Source: Acanthaster planci
Lineage: Eukaryota > Echinodermata > Asteroidea > Valvatida > Acanthasteridae
Length of the DNA stretch: 62,264 nt
Reading direction: 5' to 3'
Assembly: GCF_001949145.1 (NCBI RefSeq)
Contig: NW_019091374.1
Span: 459,235-521,498 of the forward strand
Made by a program: the position numbers and the translations under genes. Below are positions 34,821 through 46,577 of the stretch, piece by piece (the stretch's first letter is position 1; every line of letters starts with the position of its first letter). Below the pieces are notes generated by a model. That model had not been told where the DNA came from and did no database searches. It worked only from the letters and a program-made list of their open reading frames with translations.

Positions 34821-35668
34821 GCAGGGTGGAGCAGGGCTGGGTGGAGCAGGGCAGGGTGGAGCAGGGCTGGGTGGAGCAGGGCTGGGTGGAGCAGGGCAGG
34901 GNNNNNNNNNNNNNNNNNNNNNNNNNNNNNNNNNNNNNNNNNNNNNNNNNNNNNNNNNNNNNNNNNNNNNNNNNNNNNNNNNNNNNNNNNNNNNNNNNNN
35001 NNNNNNNNNNNNNNNNNNNNNNNNNNNNNNNNNNNNNNNNNNNNNNNNNNNNNNNNNNNNNNNNNNNNNNNNNNNNNNNNNNNNNNNNNNNNNNNNNNNN
35101 NNNNNNNNNNNNNNNNNNNNNNNNNNNNNNNNNNNNNNNNNNNNNNNNNNNNNNNNNNNNNNNNNNNNNNNNNNNNNNNNNNNNNNNNNNNNNNNNNNNN
35201 NNNNNNNNNNNNNNNNNNNNNNNNNNNNNNNNNNNNNNNNNNNNNNNNNNNNNNNNNNNNNNNNNNNNNNNNNNNNNNNNNNNNNNNNNNNNNNNNNNNN
35301 NNNNNNNNNNNNNNNNNNNNNNNNNNNNNNNNNNNNNNNNNNNNNNNNNNNNNNNNNNNNNNNNNNNNNNNNNNNNNNNNNNNNNNNNNNNNNNNNNNNN
35401 NNNNNNNNNNNNNNNNNNNNNNNNNNNNNNNNNNNNNNNNNNNNNNNNNNNNNNNNNNNNNNNNNNNNNNNNNNNNNNNNNNNNNNNNNNNNNNNNNNNN
35501 NNNNNNNNNNNNNNNNNNNNNNNNNNNNNNNNNNNNNNNNNNNNNNNNNNNNNNNNNNNNNNNNNAGCAGGGCTGGGTGGAGCAGGGCAGGGGGGAGCAG
35601 GGCGGGGGGAGCAGGGCTGGGTGGAGCAGGGCTGGGTGGAGCAGGGCAGGGTGGAGCAGGGCTGGGTG
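34821..35668. repeat. 15-nt minisatellite interrupted by an assembly gap
   Basis: Copies of GTGGAGCAGGGCTGG/GTGGAGCAGGGCAGG flank an N-run (34902-35565, 664 nt). The right side also has GGGGGGAGCAGGGCG variants. The long open frames across this block are products of the repeat and the Ns. The true array length is unknown. Confidence 0.95.
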
Positions 35669-36450
35669 AGGTGGAAAGGAAAAAGGAAATTTACATTATA
35701 CAGTACGTACACATACATGTACATGTACACGTGCTATGCACAAAGCACTTGTAAAATTAACTTCAATGGTTGCAGTTGTGGAGGCAATCACAAAATCCAT
35801 TTAGAAAGTACAGTACATGTAGCATTGGAGTTCTTAATGTTCCCCTTAACCAGCAAGTTCCCTTGTTGCTACTGTATGTGTATTCGTGTAGGACGCATCC
35901 TTAACCTTCCTTCGTTCTTCTTAGTCCTCCTTTTTGGAATTGATACCAAGTGGAATGATGGTTATCCCGCCTCCACACTCTGAATTACATGTATTCTGAA
36001 TTTTACCTTTTTCCTTCAAAAGCTACCATTTGTTATCCCACTTACTGGTACATGTAAACCACCCCAAACTTAAGTTTCGTGTGAGAAAATGTTGAAATAT
36101 TAAAAAAAGTACATCAAATTACAGGTGTATGTACATGTACGTGTACAGTACATGAATTGGTACAGTACATGTACATGTACATGTACATGTATTTTTTGTT
36201 ACTGGCATGTACTTGTATTGTACACACAGTCTTACATGTACAATGCACACAGCCATGACAGCCTGACAGTATTTGTACTGTACACGTACATGTACATCTA
36301 CTGCGTACATGTACATGTACACTGTACACATCACTCTTCTTGAGCCTTCCAGCATTGTAGAGAGCCATGAATAAAACAATGGCTGTCCACCGTAATGCAA
36401 GATTTTCAATGCAGTCATTTCTCCACTCCACTACATGTAGTTACAATTAC

Positions 36451-36511
36451 CTGTCAGGCACTCCATCTCGGCGTGCGAGGACTCTACCATGAACGCCCTC
36501 TGCATAGTGAC
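36451..36511 (-). CDS. Internal exon of an unidentified minus-strand gene
   Basis: Acceptor AACGTTTCTAG, 61 nt, donor GTAATT (complement of 36445-36450). Phase 0 to 1, reading VTMQRAFMVESSHAEMECLT, with strong G/C preference at third codon positions. The opposite strand is open over the same stretch but lacks a donor. Not recognised; possibly part of the gene that includes the exons at 34.3, 33.6 and 31.0 kb. Confidence 0.38.
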
Positions 36512-37068
36512 CTAGAAACGTTGCACTGAGTGTAAACCTGGAGAATTCCCCCAGGAACCAACAAATATGCACTGAAGAAAATGACGGCAATTCAGTGTAA
36601 CCGGTATGTGGTTATGGTGATGCCTTTCACTTGCCTCGTGACATTTACACTGCACGTGTATGCCATTTGCAACTTCTTCCTTAACCACATGCTGCCGCAT
36701 GCTTTTAAAAATGCAGTGCACACATACGGGTGATTTTCAGTTTTCAAAATTCTCCAAAATTCATCATTTCATTTAATGGATGTTTACACCCACACGAATG
36801 ACTGTTTGGTGGCTGCTCTAAGCTGACAGGAACCTTCAATGACTTCTGAATATTTCAGCCAAGCCTGCCGCCCTGTAAACAGAGCCCAGAATTGTGAGGT
36901 GTTGTGTAATTTCCTTTGTCCCCAGTGAATGCGAGTGGCCTCTTTTCAAACACGGCTGGATTAGCATACAGCAGTGCTGTGTCGCTCATCGATGGGGCCC
37001 TAGAGCACATTGGTCTGCAGTGCTTATCCGCAGGCGGGCTGTGCCCAAAACACTGGTGTACTGTTTAA

Positions 37069-40000
37069 AAACAGTGACAGATTACCTTCAAAAAATGCAA
37101 GCCGAAAATGATGGCAATTCCCAGTGCTCAGCAGGTCTTTTGTTCTGAGTATGGTCTTTTGTTACACGGACCTGCTCTTTTGTCCCATTTTGGTCACCTC
37201 GGCTCTGCGTGTAAACCCATGTTGCTTGAAACGGGTTTCCCCGGCATCAAGAGGCATCAATTTTTTTAATGACACTTTCATATTTTTGTAAGGCAATTTA
37301 TATGACATGACAAGTATGGTTTGCTTTCCATCACATGTAATACTCATTTTTGCCATCTACATGAATCTGGTCCTTTTTAAGGAACTTTAAATTTCTAGAA
37401 CTTTTAAGGATCCAGTACAGGATAGTTTAAGAAAATCTTGCCACATGTGCAATACTTGATTTGACAAGTTGCCCTACTGGTAAACGTGAGATGGTTTTAC
37501 AAGCAATTTTCAAGACAAAGGATTACCACGAGCATGCATTTCAGGTGTACAACCGAGGAAAGCTTACATGTATTTTATTCCCTGGTTTCACGATGTACAT
37601 GTACATGTTTAACCATACGGTGCATGTACCGGTGTGGTACAAGTGCCAATACCAGTGTGTGGACCTGTACTCTCGTACCTGTAGACAGTAATTGGTCATT
37701 TTACTGATCAATGCATGTACATGTGCATGTATGCCACGTGCATGGTTACATGTAGTTTGTGGGTTACCTTTTTCTGGGATAAACTACTCTGTATGTTCAT
37801 TACAGGTAAATAAAGAAGGAGGGGTACGTGTACTTTGTTGGCTCTTGACCTCGTTGCAAAATGAGGTCCATTTTGCATTTTGTACTTATGTGGTAAAGTC
37901 TCCTGGAGTTTTTTTTTTTTTCTCTCCAGAAAGCTGCATGCCTGTCCTCCAGAATTCGGCACCATGTACTGTACATGTAATGTACATCATGAATGGTGCA
38001 TTCTTTGCACGTTCATGTTCACATGTACATGTAGTCACTGTGAGCCACAGTATTTTACCCCAGTGACCCTCCCCCCATAACAGGTTTAGTTTGGGTAAGT
38101 TTGGAACCCTTTCTCCTTTCTGTGAGAATCATTTGGAGTCCTCCAAATTCTCCAACCAAGCATGAAACCATAGTATTGCGCTTTGGAAAAAACATTCAAG
38201 AGGTGTGCATCAAGCTCAAAGACATTGACAGTGGCTTTGGTCAGTCTTCTCTGACCCTCTTTCCTCCAAACTTCATGGAAGATTTGGAAGAATCTGAGGG
38301 AATCGGGCCAACAGACTTCATTTCCTCCTCACTACAGATTTCATTAGACTTCAGAATTACACATTGTCAAGCTTCAAGTCTACAGAGTATCTTTGTATCA
38401 AATAAGAATACCTCAGTTTTGTTCAATGTCATCTTTCATTTACCAATTTAAACGAGCCCCATATGCCCTCCAAACATTAGCTACTGTATTAAAACAAATT
38501 GGCAGTTGTCACTTTATCAGTACAGGCTTGGGAGGTTTGCTGACATCTCAGAGGAGTTAATTAGCACACCTTTACAACCCACGCCTCCATGATTTAGTGA
38601 GATGACCTACTAGTATAAACATTAGCATCAGTTAACTAACACACTGAAATGTGCGTGTATGGTACATGTACAGTGAATGAATGTAATTGAACCCATTAAC
38701 CACAGTACTGAACCCTACCATACTATGTACATGAATGTACCACATTTATTCATAACATCACTCTGATGCCTGGTTGTACATGTACTCGTACACGTATACA
38801 ATTTTTGCACTGTACCGGTAATTTGAGTGTTATTGCCTGGAATACCTGACGACGTCCTTGGATAAAAAAATTCAGGCATCCCTTGTTCAGCTTGAGAACA
38901 TAATAACTCGTATACAAGACAGACATCACTCATGGCTCCGACTGGACCGTGAAATCGGTGAACGGCTATCCCAGTGCACGTCGGTGGGGGTTGCATTACA
39001 GCTGTGATCAATAGGGAGCGAGGACTTAATTAAGGGATCCCTCATCCAGTGTGGGAGATATGAAGAATGAGCACTTAGTCATGGCTCCAGCTTGTGAGTG
39101 GCTCATCACGCCCAGCATCACTGGCACAGCACACAGCTGATTTGACACAAGTTCCCCGTGAACAAATGGCACTTAGACGCGGGGCTGGGCCGCAGCCTAA
39201 CCGTGGAATCAGTTTTCATTTACACACTCGACTTGATGTTGGGCATGCAATTATCCAAACGGCAGAAGGCAATAAGGACACACGGGAGGATGAAAGAACT
39301 TTGTTTTTTCATTTCACACTGGTGCAGTTGTTCCGGCTCCAGATAGATTTCAGCACATCGCTTGAGCGTACACCACGAGAGGAACTGCCGGTAGTGGATA
39401 TGCCAGTGGTGCTTCGATCTCAATTTATGGAGGCATAACTGCTGGATTATGGTTATCTGTGGATGAAGGAATCAAAGCCAACTGTAAAGTATTACAAATT
39501 AAAGTTGGAAGGGGTTCTGTATCTTTGAAGCATGGTCTATCAGCTTACTGTAATCCCAAAAATGTGCCTGGTTGTTACTAGTGGAAGTTGATGCATACAA
39601 AATCATTAACTTGATATCGTTCTCTTTGAAAACTGAACCCAAAGTCAATTTAAAGGTATTGGTGACCTGCTTTCTGGGATTCTGTTGCATCTAGAAAATG
39701 TCTTTAGGACAGGGGCGCAAGCACTAAGACGCTTGAGATTTCCTAAAGAATTCCCAGGATGCCTCAAGGAGAGGAAGTCGATTTTTGTGAAGTCAGATAG
39801 GCACTCCGTCTCCGATAGTGCCAAGGAGCCTTTGCATTTGCAGATGACTGGACAAAAAGGTATGCATGTACAGGAGAGTGTGAGCAGATCCTCCATAGAA
39901 TGAAAAGCGGAGATCACTGTTGAATGGTTAGCATTACATTGTGTCTTCAGAGATTTTTGCTGTTTTGGAGGTACGGATCTGACACACCATATTTGATGAA

Positions 40001-41995
40001 ACACAGCATCTGCCTCAACACATCTGCATTGCCTGAGGAGCAGTGGACCAGTACATGTACAGCATACATGTGTCTTGGCATTTCCTCTGTAGGGACCAGT
40101 GTCGCTGGACGAGTTGGGCAAGTGAATCACAATGTTTTTTGTATATCTACCGCACATCCACTTTGATCGGTGACTTTGATGCATTTACATGTGCAATCCT
40201 TGATGCACTGGACACTGTTGGTGTGTGATTTGTACTCAGATTGAGCAAGTAGATTTTGTACAGTGAAGACAGTAAAATGTAGTTTCTTGTTATTTCAGAT
40301 GCCGGTTTTTGACGTGGTAAGCTGGATGCAAAATTAACATGTATGTAAATTTGCTCTACCGGTAATTGCACACCACATGGCAATTTTCCCATCCAACTGA
40401 AGGTGAAGTGTGTTTATGTATGCATGTACAGAACGCAGTTTCCATGTTGCATAAGTACAGTGTGTAGATCTCTGCAACGAGTGGTTCCTATCGTGTTCGT
40501 TGTTCAAGTGGAGTACGTATGATTTGCAAATTTATAGTCAGATGGCTTGTATGACGTGACATTTACAAATGTCATCTTATGCTGGAGCCTGCGGAATTGA
40601 TGGGATCTTTGTTAAGGCCATGGAGATGCACAGTGAATGACTTGTATCGAGACATCGTTGAATTGGACCAATCAGTTCTCCTGCTTTTCTACCAAATGAC
40701 CAGTGGAAAGGAAGTACAGATTATACATGTATTTGCATCTTGCAGATTTGTGCTAGCCTTGATCTTCAGTGAGCCAGTCACTGCACAAAGTTGCTGCCTC
40801 TGTATATAATTGTCACTTTGCGATGCCCAGTTGAGGACGCCTGTCACTATATGCTGTTGCTAGGAAACTGCTGTTGCTTGGCAACTTTTGTTGCTGAGGA
40901 TCGGCCCATTGCCAGCACATCAAGCATCAGAGACCGAGAATTCTGATATCTGATATCGTATCTCAAATCTTCAGTGTCATTTTTAATTCATTTTTACAGC
41001 TTCACTGAAGATGCTAATTGCTTTATTACATTAATCTTCAGGACAGTAGGCTAAAGTTCAAAGTTTTTTTGTGATCTGCCGCATATAACGTGCTTGCTCT
41101 CATTCTTGCACAACCATAAATTCTTACTCAACTGATAGTTGCCCTCAGTTGGTTTTCATATTGTGAAGGCTACCCTCTTGGAGGAGTGAATTATTTAAAG
41201 ACTAACTCCAAGCAAACTGCCCACTGAGGCTGCACGAGCATTCTGCTCTGAGATAAACTCTTCCAACTCGCCATAGGCGGTGGCAGCATAACCCAGCATA
41301 TTAATGCCAGTCCGTGAATATATATACCACATGCTTTCTGGAATGACACAGCCGTACAGTAATTAACTGCATGTTCATGTATCCTCAGTTTGGGTCTTTC
41401 AGTGTACAACCACCAGCAAAGTAAATGTCAGAACTTTACCAGCTATTTTGGGATGGATGAATGGGGGACACTCGTCCCCTGTGAAGGCGGCCTTGTTTTA
41501 CGCAGCTGCAAATTGTTTAACCTTTAGCCAAAACAATTTTCTTTCTGCTGTGGCATAGACCAAGATGCAATTTTCGAGGCGCACAGTGTGTATGGTCCAG
41601 GTGTGCTGAATAGCATTCCCAAAGAATCAACTTCATTTGCGAGTGACCGCAGCTGCAAGCTGAATGTTTGAGGCATTTGAATCTTCTTGAATCTCACAGC
41701 AAGAGCAATAAATTCTTGTCAGCCACTCATCCAAATATGCCAAGGCCATGATGTCATTGGATTTTGTGAAAGTATGGAACTTGATTACTTAGATTTCTCA
41801 TTAAGAGACATGCACGAAATCTAACAGCCGCAGTGTACAGCTTCAGTACATGTTCAAAGTGTGAGCAGTCGCCACCAGTTAAATTGTTGTGGATTTCGAC
41901 ATCCATTGGATTCAAACCCGGGCTTCAACAACATTCCTCATTTGCCTTTTCCTCAACGAGTCTTTGTGAGTTGAGTGAGTATAAGTATTTTTCAG
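37069..41995. other. Long stretch without a supported gene
   Basis: Several frames of 60-180 codons occur (38101-38451 +, 39094-39438 +, 39645-40184 -), but none has recognisable domains with good splice sites. A 60-codon plus-strand frame near 38830-39008 reads like a helical protein (DKKIQASLVQLENIITRIQD) but lacks a clear acceptor. It may be an exon of the plus-strand gene seen at 41996-42122. Confidence 0.35.
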
Positions 41996-42122
41996 CATGA
42001 CACTCTGGTTTGATGATCTGCTGCTCACCGTCGGCCTTGAGCCCTTCATGCTGAAGCTGAGTCACAACCTGCCGATCCGTCACTCCGGACACAGGAGGAA
42101 CCCACTTTGGTTCATTCATGGG
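41996..42122 (+). CDS. Well-spliced exon of an unidentified plus-strand gene
   Basis: Acceptor AAGTATTTTTCAG and donor GGG|GTAAGG bound 127 nt open in one frame: MTLWFDDLLLTVGLEPFMLK, then LSHNLPIRHSGHRRNPLWFI. It ends in phase 0, which fits the exon at 46338. The opposite strand is also open and protein-like, but has no acceptor after an in-frame stop. Not recognised. Confidence 0.42.
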
Positions 42123-43125
42123 GTAAGGTTTCACCACTTTTCATCACCACTTCAAAATAGAAGCTTCGCAAAGCTGTAGGCAGTGACGTAATTTCACTTT
42201 AACCACATTTTATGGCATACAGTGAGCAACAGATTCTGACACATTTCACAAAAAAGTTACCCACTGCATCAGTTGGTGACTTGTGCAACAAATTATGGCA
42301 TGACTCACGCAACCATTTCAGATGGCATGAGTTGTGGCAAACAAATATTAGTAATGAACAATTTTAGTAACTGATCAAGTACCTGTAAGTCCATGTACAT
42401 GTAAGGCTCGTTATTGCTGAGGTCAATGTTTCTATGAGAAACATACAACTTGGGGGGGTTCAGAGAGGTAATGTGAAGCTGGTTTTGCAGTCAATATTTC
42501 CTGTCCAGTTCCAACAAACAAAAGATCTTTTAAACAGTTTGTGCTCTTAATGGGAAAGCTTGTTTCTGTAGCTTTGTTTTATTTCACAACTGTCTGGGGC
42601 ACACCATGGACTTTGCTATGGGAATATGGTTCTTGAGAGGAGACTGGTCTTTACGCCTCCTGGAAACTTTCCCTGTTTAGGTGTCAGACTTCACTCTCCT
42701 TTTAAAATCCTCCAGAGCCATGATCATAGCCTTTATTCAAGTCTGGTTTCCCCAGCTCCTTGTGTGAAAAATTTTGTTTTGCTCCCTGGCTTAGATTTGA
42801 AAGCCATATTCCTTTCAAGCTGTCCCTTTCATCCTGTGTGCTACAGTAGTCAAATTCTTGGCATTTTCCTGGTACCCCTGCCATGAATTGAGTGATGATG
42901 GCAATAAAAGGAGTGACTTCCCCTCCAGTAATTGCTGTCATCGCCTGGTACTAACTCTGCCAGCTGTCAGATTCTCCAACAATCCTAAACCTTTTCCCAA
43001 GTCAGGAAAGTATGAGTCGTTGGGCCAGTATGTAAGCAAATTAGGTCCAAACGTTTACACTGTACTGGAATTTAATACTTAGACTTGGGAAGTGGGATTT
43101 TTATCAAATGTGCTTCCCACTACCA

Positions 43126-44261
43126 CAGGGGTCAAAATTAACTTGGTTTCTATGGTAGCCCACAGGACTAGCAATGTCATTGTTTTACTAGTACTTTGAG
43201 TTTTTCAGTAGTCCTACAAAAATGCTAATAGGCCTAGGCCTAAGACTTAAGTACAGTAAAACAACGCAGGATTCTTTTCATTTACATGTATATAAGTGTG
43301 GTTTAATATGCCTTATATTTGCCATTCCACATTTTATGTTACTCTCCAGCAGGCCTGCAGGTCCCAGGAGGCGAACACTGCTACTTTCCACGATTCTAGT
43401 CCCCAGACAATGCAACGTTCACTTTAGTTTTTGCAAGCCAATATAGGATTTTCACATTAAACCTTTAAGTTAAAGTAACCCAAAACAGCATACATTCACA
43501 ATTTTTTGTCATACTTGCGTTAGCAGAGGAAGGATTAATGATCAATGTCATTGTCTGCATTTATATTGCTTGCACAATTTTAAAATCAAACTAAAATAAT
43601 TGAGTTGGATTTTTGGCTCTCAAATCGTTTCCTAAATTACGCGAATCCGAAAAGACGGTATCGATCCATGTGCGTTCGGAAAATTGTATTGTTTCTAACG
43701 CACAATGCGATTGGTCGAATCGTTTCATTCTTTTCAGTAACAGCCAGTAGAAATCAATCCTACGTGCTGGAAAGACTATTGTTATCGCTTCAAACACGCA
43801 GGCTGATTGGGCAAAACGCTGGATTATTTTCGCGATAGCCCAATAGAAAATATTTTTTCTCGTTGCACAATACATGTATATCGTTAAAGTGTATGGGGTA
43901 CCGTGAAATCCACACGTACACTTGTATGATGCGTACAATGTCGTGTGGCTGGCCTACGTATGTAGAGTATTCAAACTATCAGCTCGACGTGAATACATAT
44001 ATACGCATGGGCCGTGTTGTGTATGGAAAGAACCCGTCGTGTCTACAGTGTAACGGTAGGCTGTACAAATGTACATGTACATGCATCTGCAATCAAAATA
44101 CCACTGCACGGCATGATGTTACATTTACGGTGTGTATTTCTTTTCATGCCCTCGCTAAAAAAGGCACTAGCCCGTCGGACTACCGACAAGTAGGAATATC
44201 TAGTCCTCCCACTAAAACCACTAGCCTCGGGCTAGCGGACGACCGCTAATTTCGACCCCTG
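43126..44261. mobile_element. hAT-like element, about 1.1 kb
   Basis: The left end CAGGGGTCAAAATTAA matches the inverted right end CAGGGGTCGAAATTAGCGG; subterminal CTAGCCC/GGACTAG motifs recur at both sides. The flanking 8-mers (cactacca, ccaccatt) are only partly alike. Inside, two ~90-nt blocks around 43690-43750 and 43790-43855 are diverged tandem copies (each with GATTGG, TTTTC and CCA(G/A)TAGAAA). A 115-codon minus frame covers them but has no transposase motif. Confidence 0.72.
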
Positions 44262-45769
44262 CCACCATTATGTTTGGTTGTACATGTGCCAAATACATGT
44301 GGTACTTCATATTCACCATACTACATACTATGTACTGGTGCATTGGGGCACATGTACATGTATGCACAAGAGTTTGAACAAAAACAAAAAAGAAACAAAA
44401 GAATCTAACATTTAACAAACAGGACTGAGGTACATGTACATGGATCTTATCTCCATTACCTGTACTAAACATGTGCATGTACGTGGTGTTTTGTTGATGG
44501 CCTAAAGTTTCATCACTCACTGATGTGAGGTGAGGTACATAACTTTACTTTATGGATATCCGCACATTAAGCTCATACACTGTACCTAAACTAGGCCACC
44601 AAGGCAAATCACAGTGACAACAATTGTACATGTACGTGTGCGACCTTCCGGTAATCAAATTTCACCCCACCTCAATCTCATGTTAGTTGATTTGAATGGC
44701 AAAGTACGGTAATTTCTGCGGTAAATAAGAAAGAAGCTGCTGTCCCCCAGGCTCTGCTGCTGCTGCCATTCATAATTATGCAATAGTCTCGGTTCCAGAC
44801 TGAAAGTTGGAAGTAAATTGTTACTCATCCTGTGCTGAGGTGCTACGATTTGGTGCCTGCATGTCTGCAGCCCAATTGTACCAGAACAACATACCGGTAT
44901 GATCCTGCATGTACCTGTGTGAAATTTGCTCACTCCATGTGGAAAATTTTTTAAGTAGAGGCATGTACAGATATGTACCCGTACTGGTCACAGGGAAGAA
45001 GGTTAGATTCAGCCCCACAGTATTCATCATAGCCAGCCCAACTGATCAGTCATGCCCGTCTCCCCCACAAAAGTTTTCATTGGCAAGGTGTACATGTACA
45101 TGTGTGTACATGTAGGCATGTTGTCAAGATCTGAGTAGGAGTCAAGTGTGCCCATACGGGTGCGTCCATGTGGTATGCAAATCATGTACCATATTAAAAC
45201 CCTGTCTGTCATGCTTTACTTGTACAGTACGTTGCTGGATTATGAACAGACATCTTGAATCAATGCTGAAGCGTATGTGCTTTTACCAGTGGTTGAGTAT
45301 CAGAGGCCGGATCAGGTTGTCTGCCAGATTGAGCCTCGTCCAAGGATCCAACGGTGTATAAACAACAATGGCACTATTTTCTAGTATCTCGGTTTCCATG
45401 GAGATGCAAGGGACTTTATTGTTTGCTCCCAAGGCCCCGAACAGGGTGTGCTGTGTGCTCAGATGTTTGAAGAGAGGCAGAATTGTGTGACCACATTTTC
45501 AAAATTGGAAATCAATGGTTCTGCACACTGTCTGTCTCTATTATGCAGGAATACAATGTATTCCAGTGCCAGCAGTTTTTTCACATTATACATGTACATG
45601 AACCGGTACTGGTATGTACCCGGTATGTACATGTAAGTATGCTGTGCGTACATGTATGTACTGTACATGTACTTTTAGATTTGCAAGTTTCAGAAATAAC
45701 ATTCACGCATATCATACCGTACATGCACATGTATGAACATTTACATTTTCCCATCTGACCTGTGGGGAT

Positions 45770-45912
45770 GAAGTCATGCCCTCTTGAGAAATTTTGTAAT
45801 TTTCCCCCAACATGTACATGTAAATACTGGTAGTTCTAACTCTGAAAAAATCTGATGATGAAATAAATTTCCAAAAAAAAAAAAATCAAATTTCTCAAGA
45901 GGGCATGGCTTC
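45770..45912. repeat. 143-nt inverted-repeat element
   Basis: GAAGTCATGCCCTCTTGAGA (from 45770) and the complement of the right end (GAAGCCATGCCCTCTTGAGA) form arms of about 25 nt with one mismatch, around a centre with a 13-A run. It could be a tiny MITE or the source of a hairpin RNA. Confidence 0.75.
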
Positions 45913-46337
45913 ATTCTTTTATGAGAGGACCAATGCAAACTTTTGTTTTGACCCAATTTGGGGTTTCTTGAAACAGATTTATGAATGAGTTGGGAAAAGC
46001 AAAAGAAAGAAAAAGGAAAATAACCCTGCATACCGTACCTGCTGCGGTTGGAAATTTGAACTGAAAAACAGAAATGTATACATTGATGTAGATGTTTTTA
46101 TATCAATATACATGTACAGTATAAAGTTGATGTCCACATACAACGTGTTCATCCAAATACATGTACGTATACAGATACATGAACCGGTACATCACTGTGT
46201 AATGAATTTTGTTTTAAAAGTGTGTTAATCCTAATGAAAGGGGCCCAGTTGATTAGTAATGCACCTTTGTGAAATACCGTACATAAAGATAGATTTTCCT
46301 ATATTGAAGAGTGGGCAAGTAATATCCTAGTTTTCAG

Positions 46338-46577
46338 GGTGAGCTGCCACAATTCCTTGAGCAAACTATCCCTCCCAACAACCTACCGCTCGATAACAGC
46401 AGCGGGTGGATTACATGTACCTTCCATGCCTCCAGCTTGGACGGTCTGCAAACGCTGAATATGCTACAGCTGTTTCCGGCGTGGATTTACTACACAAACA
46501 TAGTCAACATCTCTCCAAACATCCGTGACGAGGCCAGAGTGGGTGAAATAGAAATTGAGCCAGATTTTTGTAACTAG
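46338..46577 (+). CDS. Terminal or internal exon of an unidentified plus-strand gene
   Basis: After acceptor CTAGTTTTCAG, 79 codons run to TAG (46575-46577), with strong G/C preference at third positions. Pieces read GELPQFLEQTIPPNNLPLDN, GWITCTFHASSLDGLQTLNM and NISPNIRDEARVGEIEIEPD. Mixed hydrophobic and acidic composition and two N-glycosylation sequons (NSS, NIS) suggest a globular, possibly extracellular protein. The start phase (0) agrees with exon 41996-42122. An internal donor (GTGAAA within GTGGGTGAAA) could end the exon about 33 nt earlier, so it may not be the last one. It lies 2 kb upstream of the first recognised syntrophin exon and does not resemble syntrophin. Family not recognised. 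Confidence 0.5.
   Translation, partial: GELPQFLEQTIPPNNLPLDNSSGWITCTFHASSLDGLQTLNMLQLFPAWIYYTNIVNISPNIRDEARVGEIEIEPDFCN

Noticed and set aside
34668-35983. Open frames of 330-400 codons on both strands
   Set aside because: They consist of unknown bases (N) and the 15-nt minisatellite; there is no real coding evidence.
39645-40184. 179-codon minus-strand open frame, longest without Ns
   Set aside because: No recognisable domain, no splice sites at its ends, patchy composition. Likely a chance frame.
41925-42137. Minus-strand frame with NEPKWVPPVSGVTD and a GTGAGC donor
   Set aside because: An in-frame stop lies just upstream with no usable acceptor after it; the plus-strand exon here has both splice sites.
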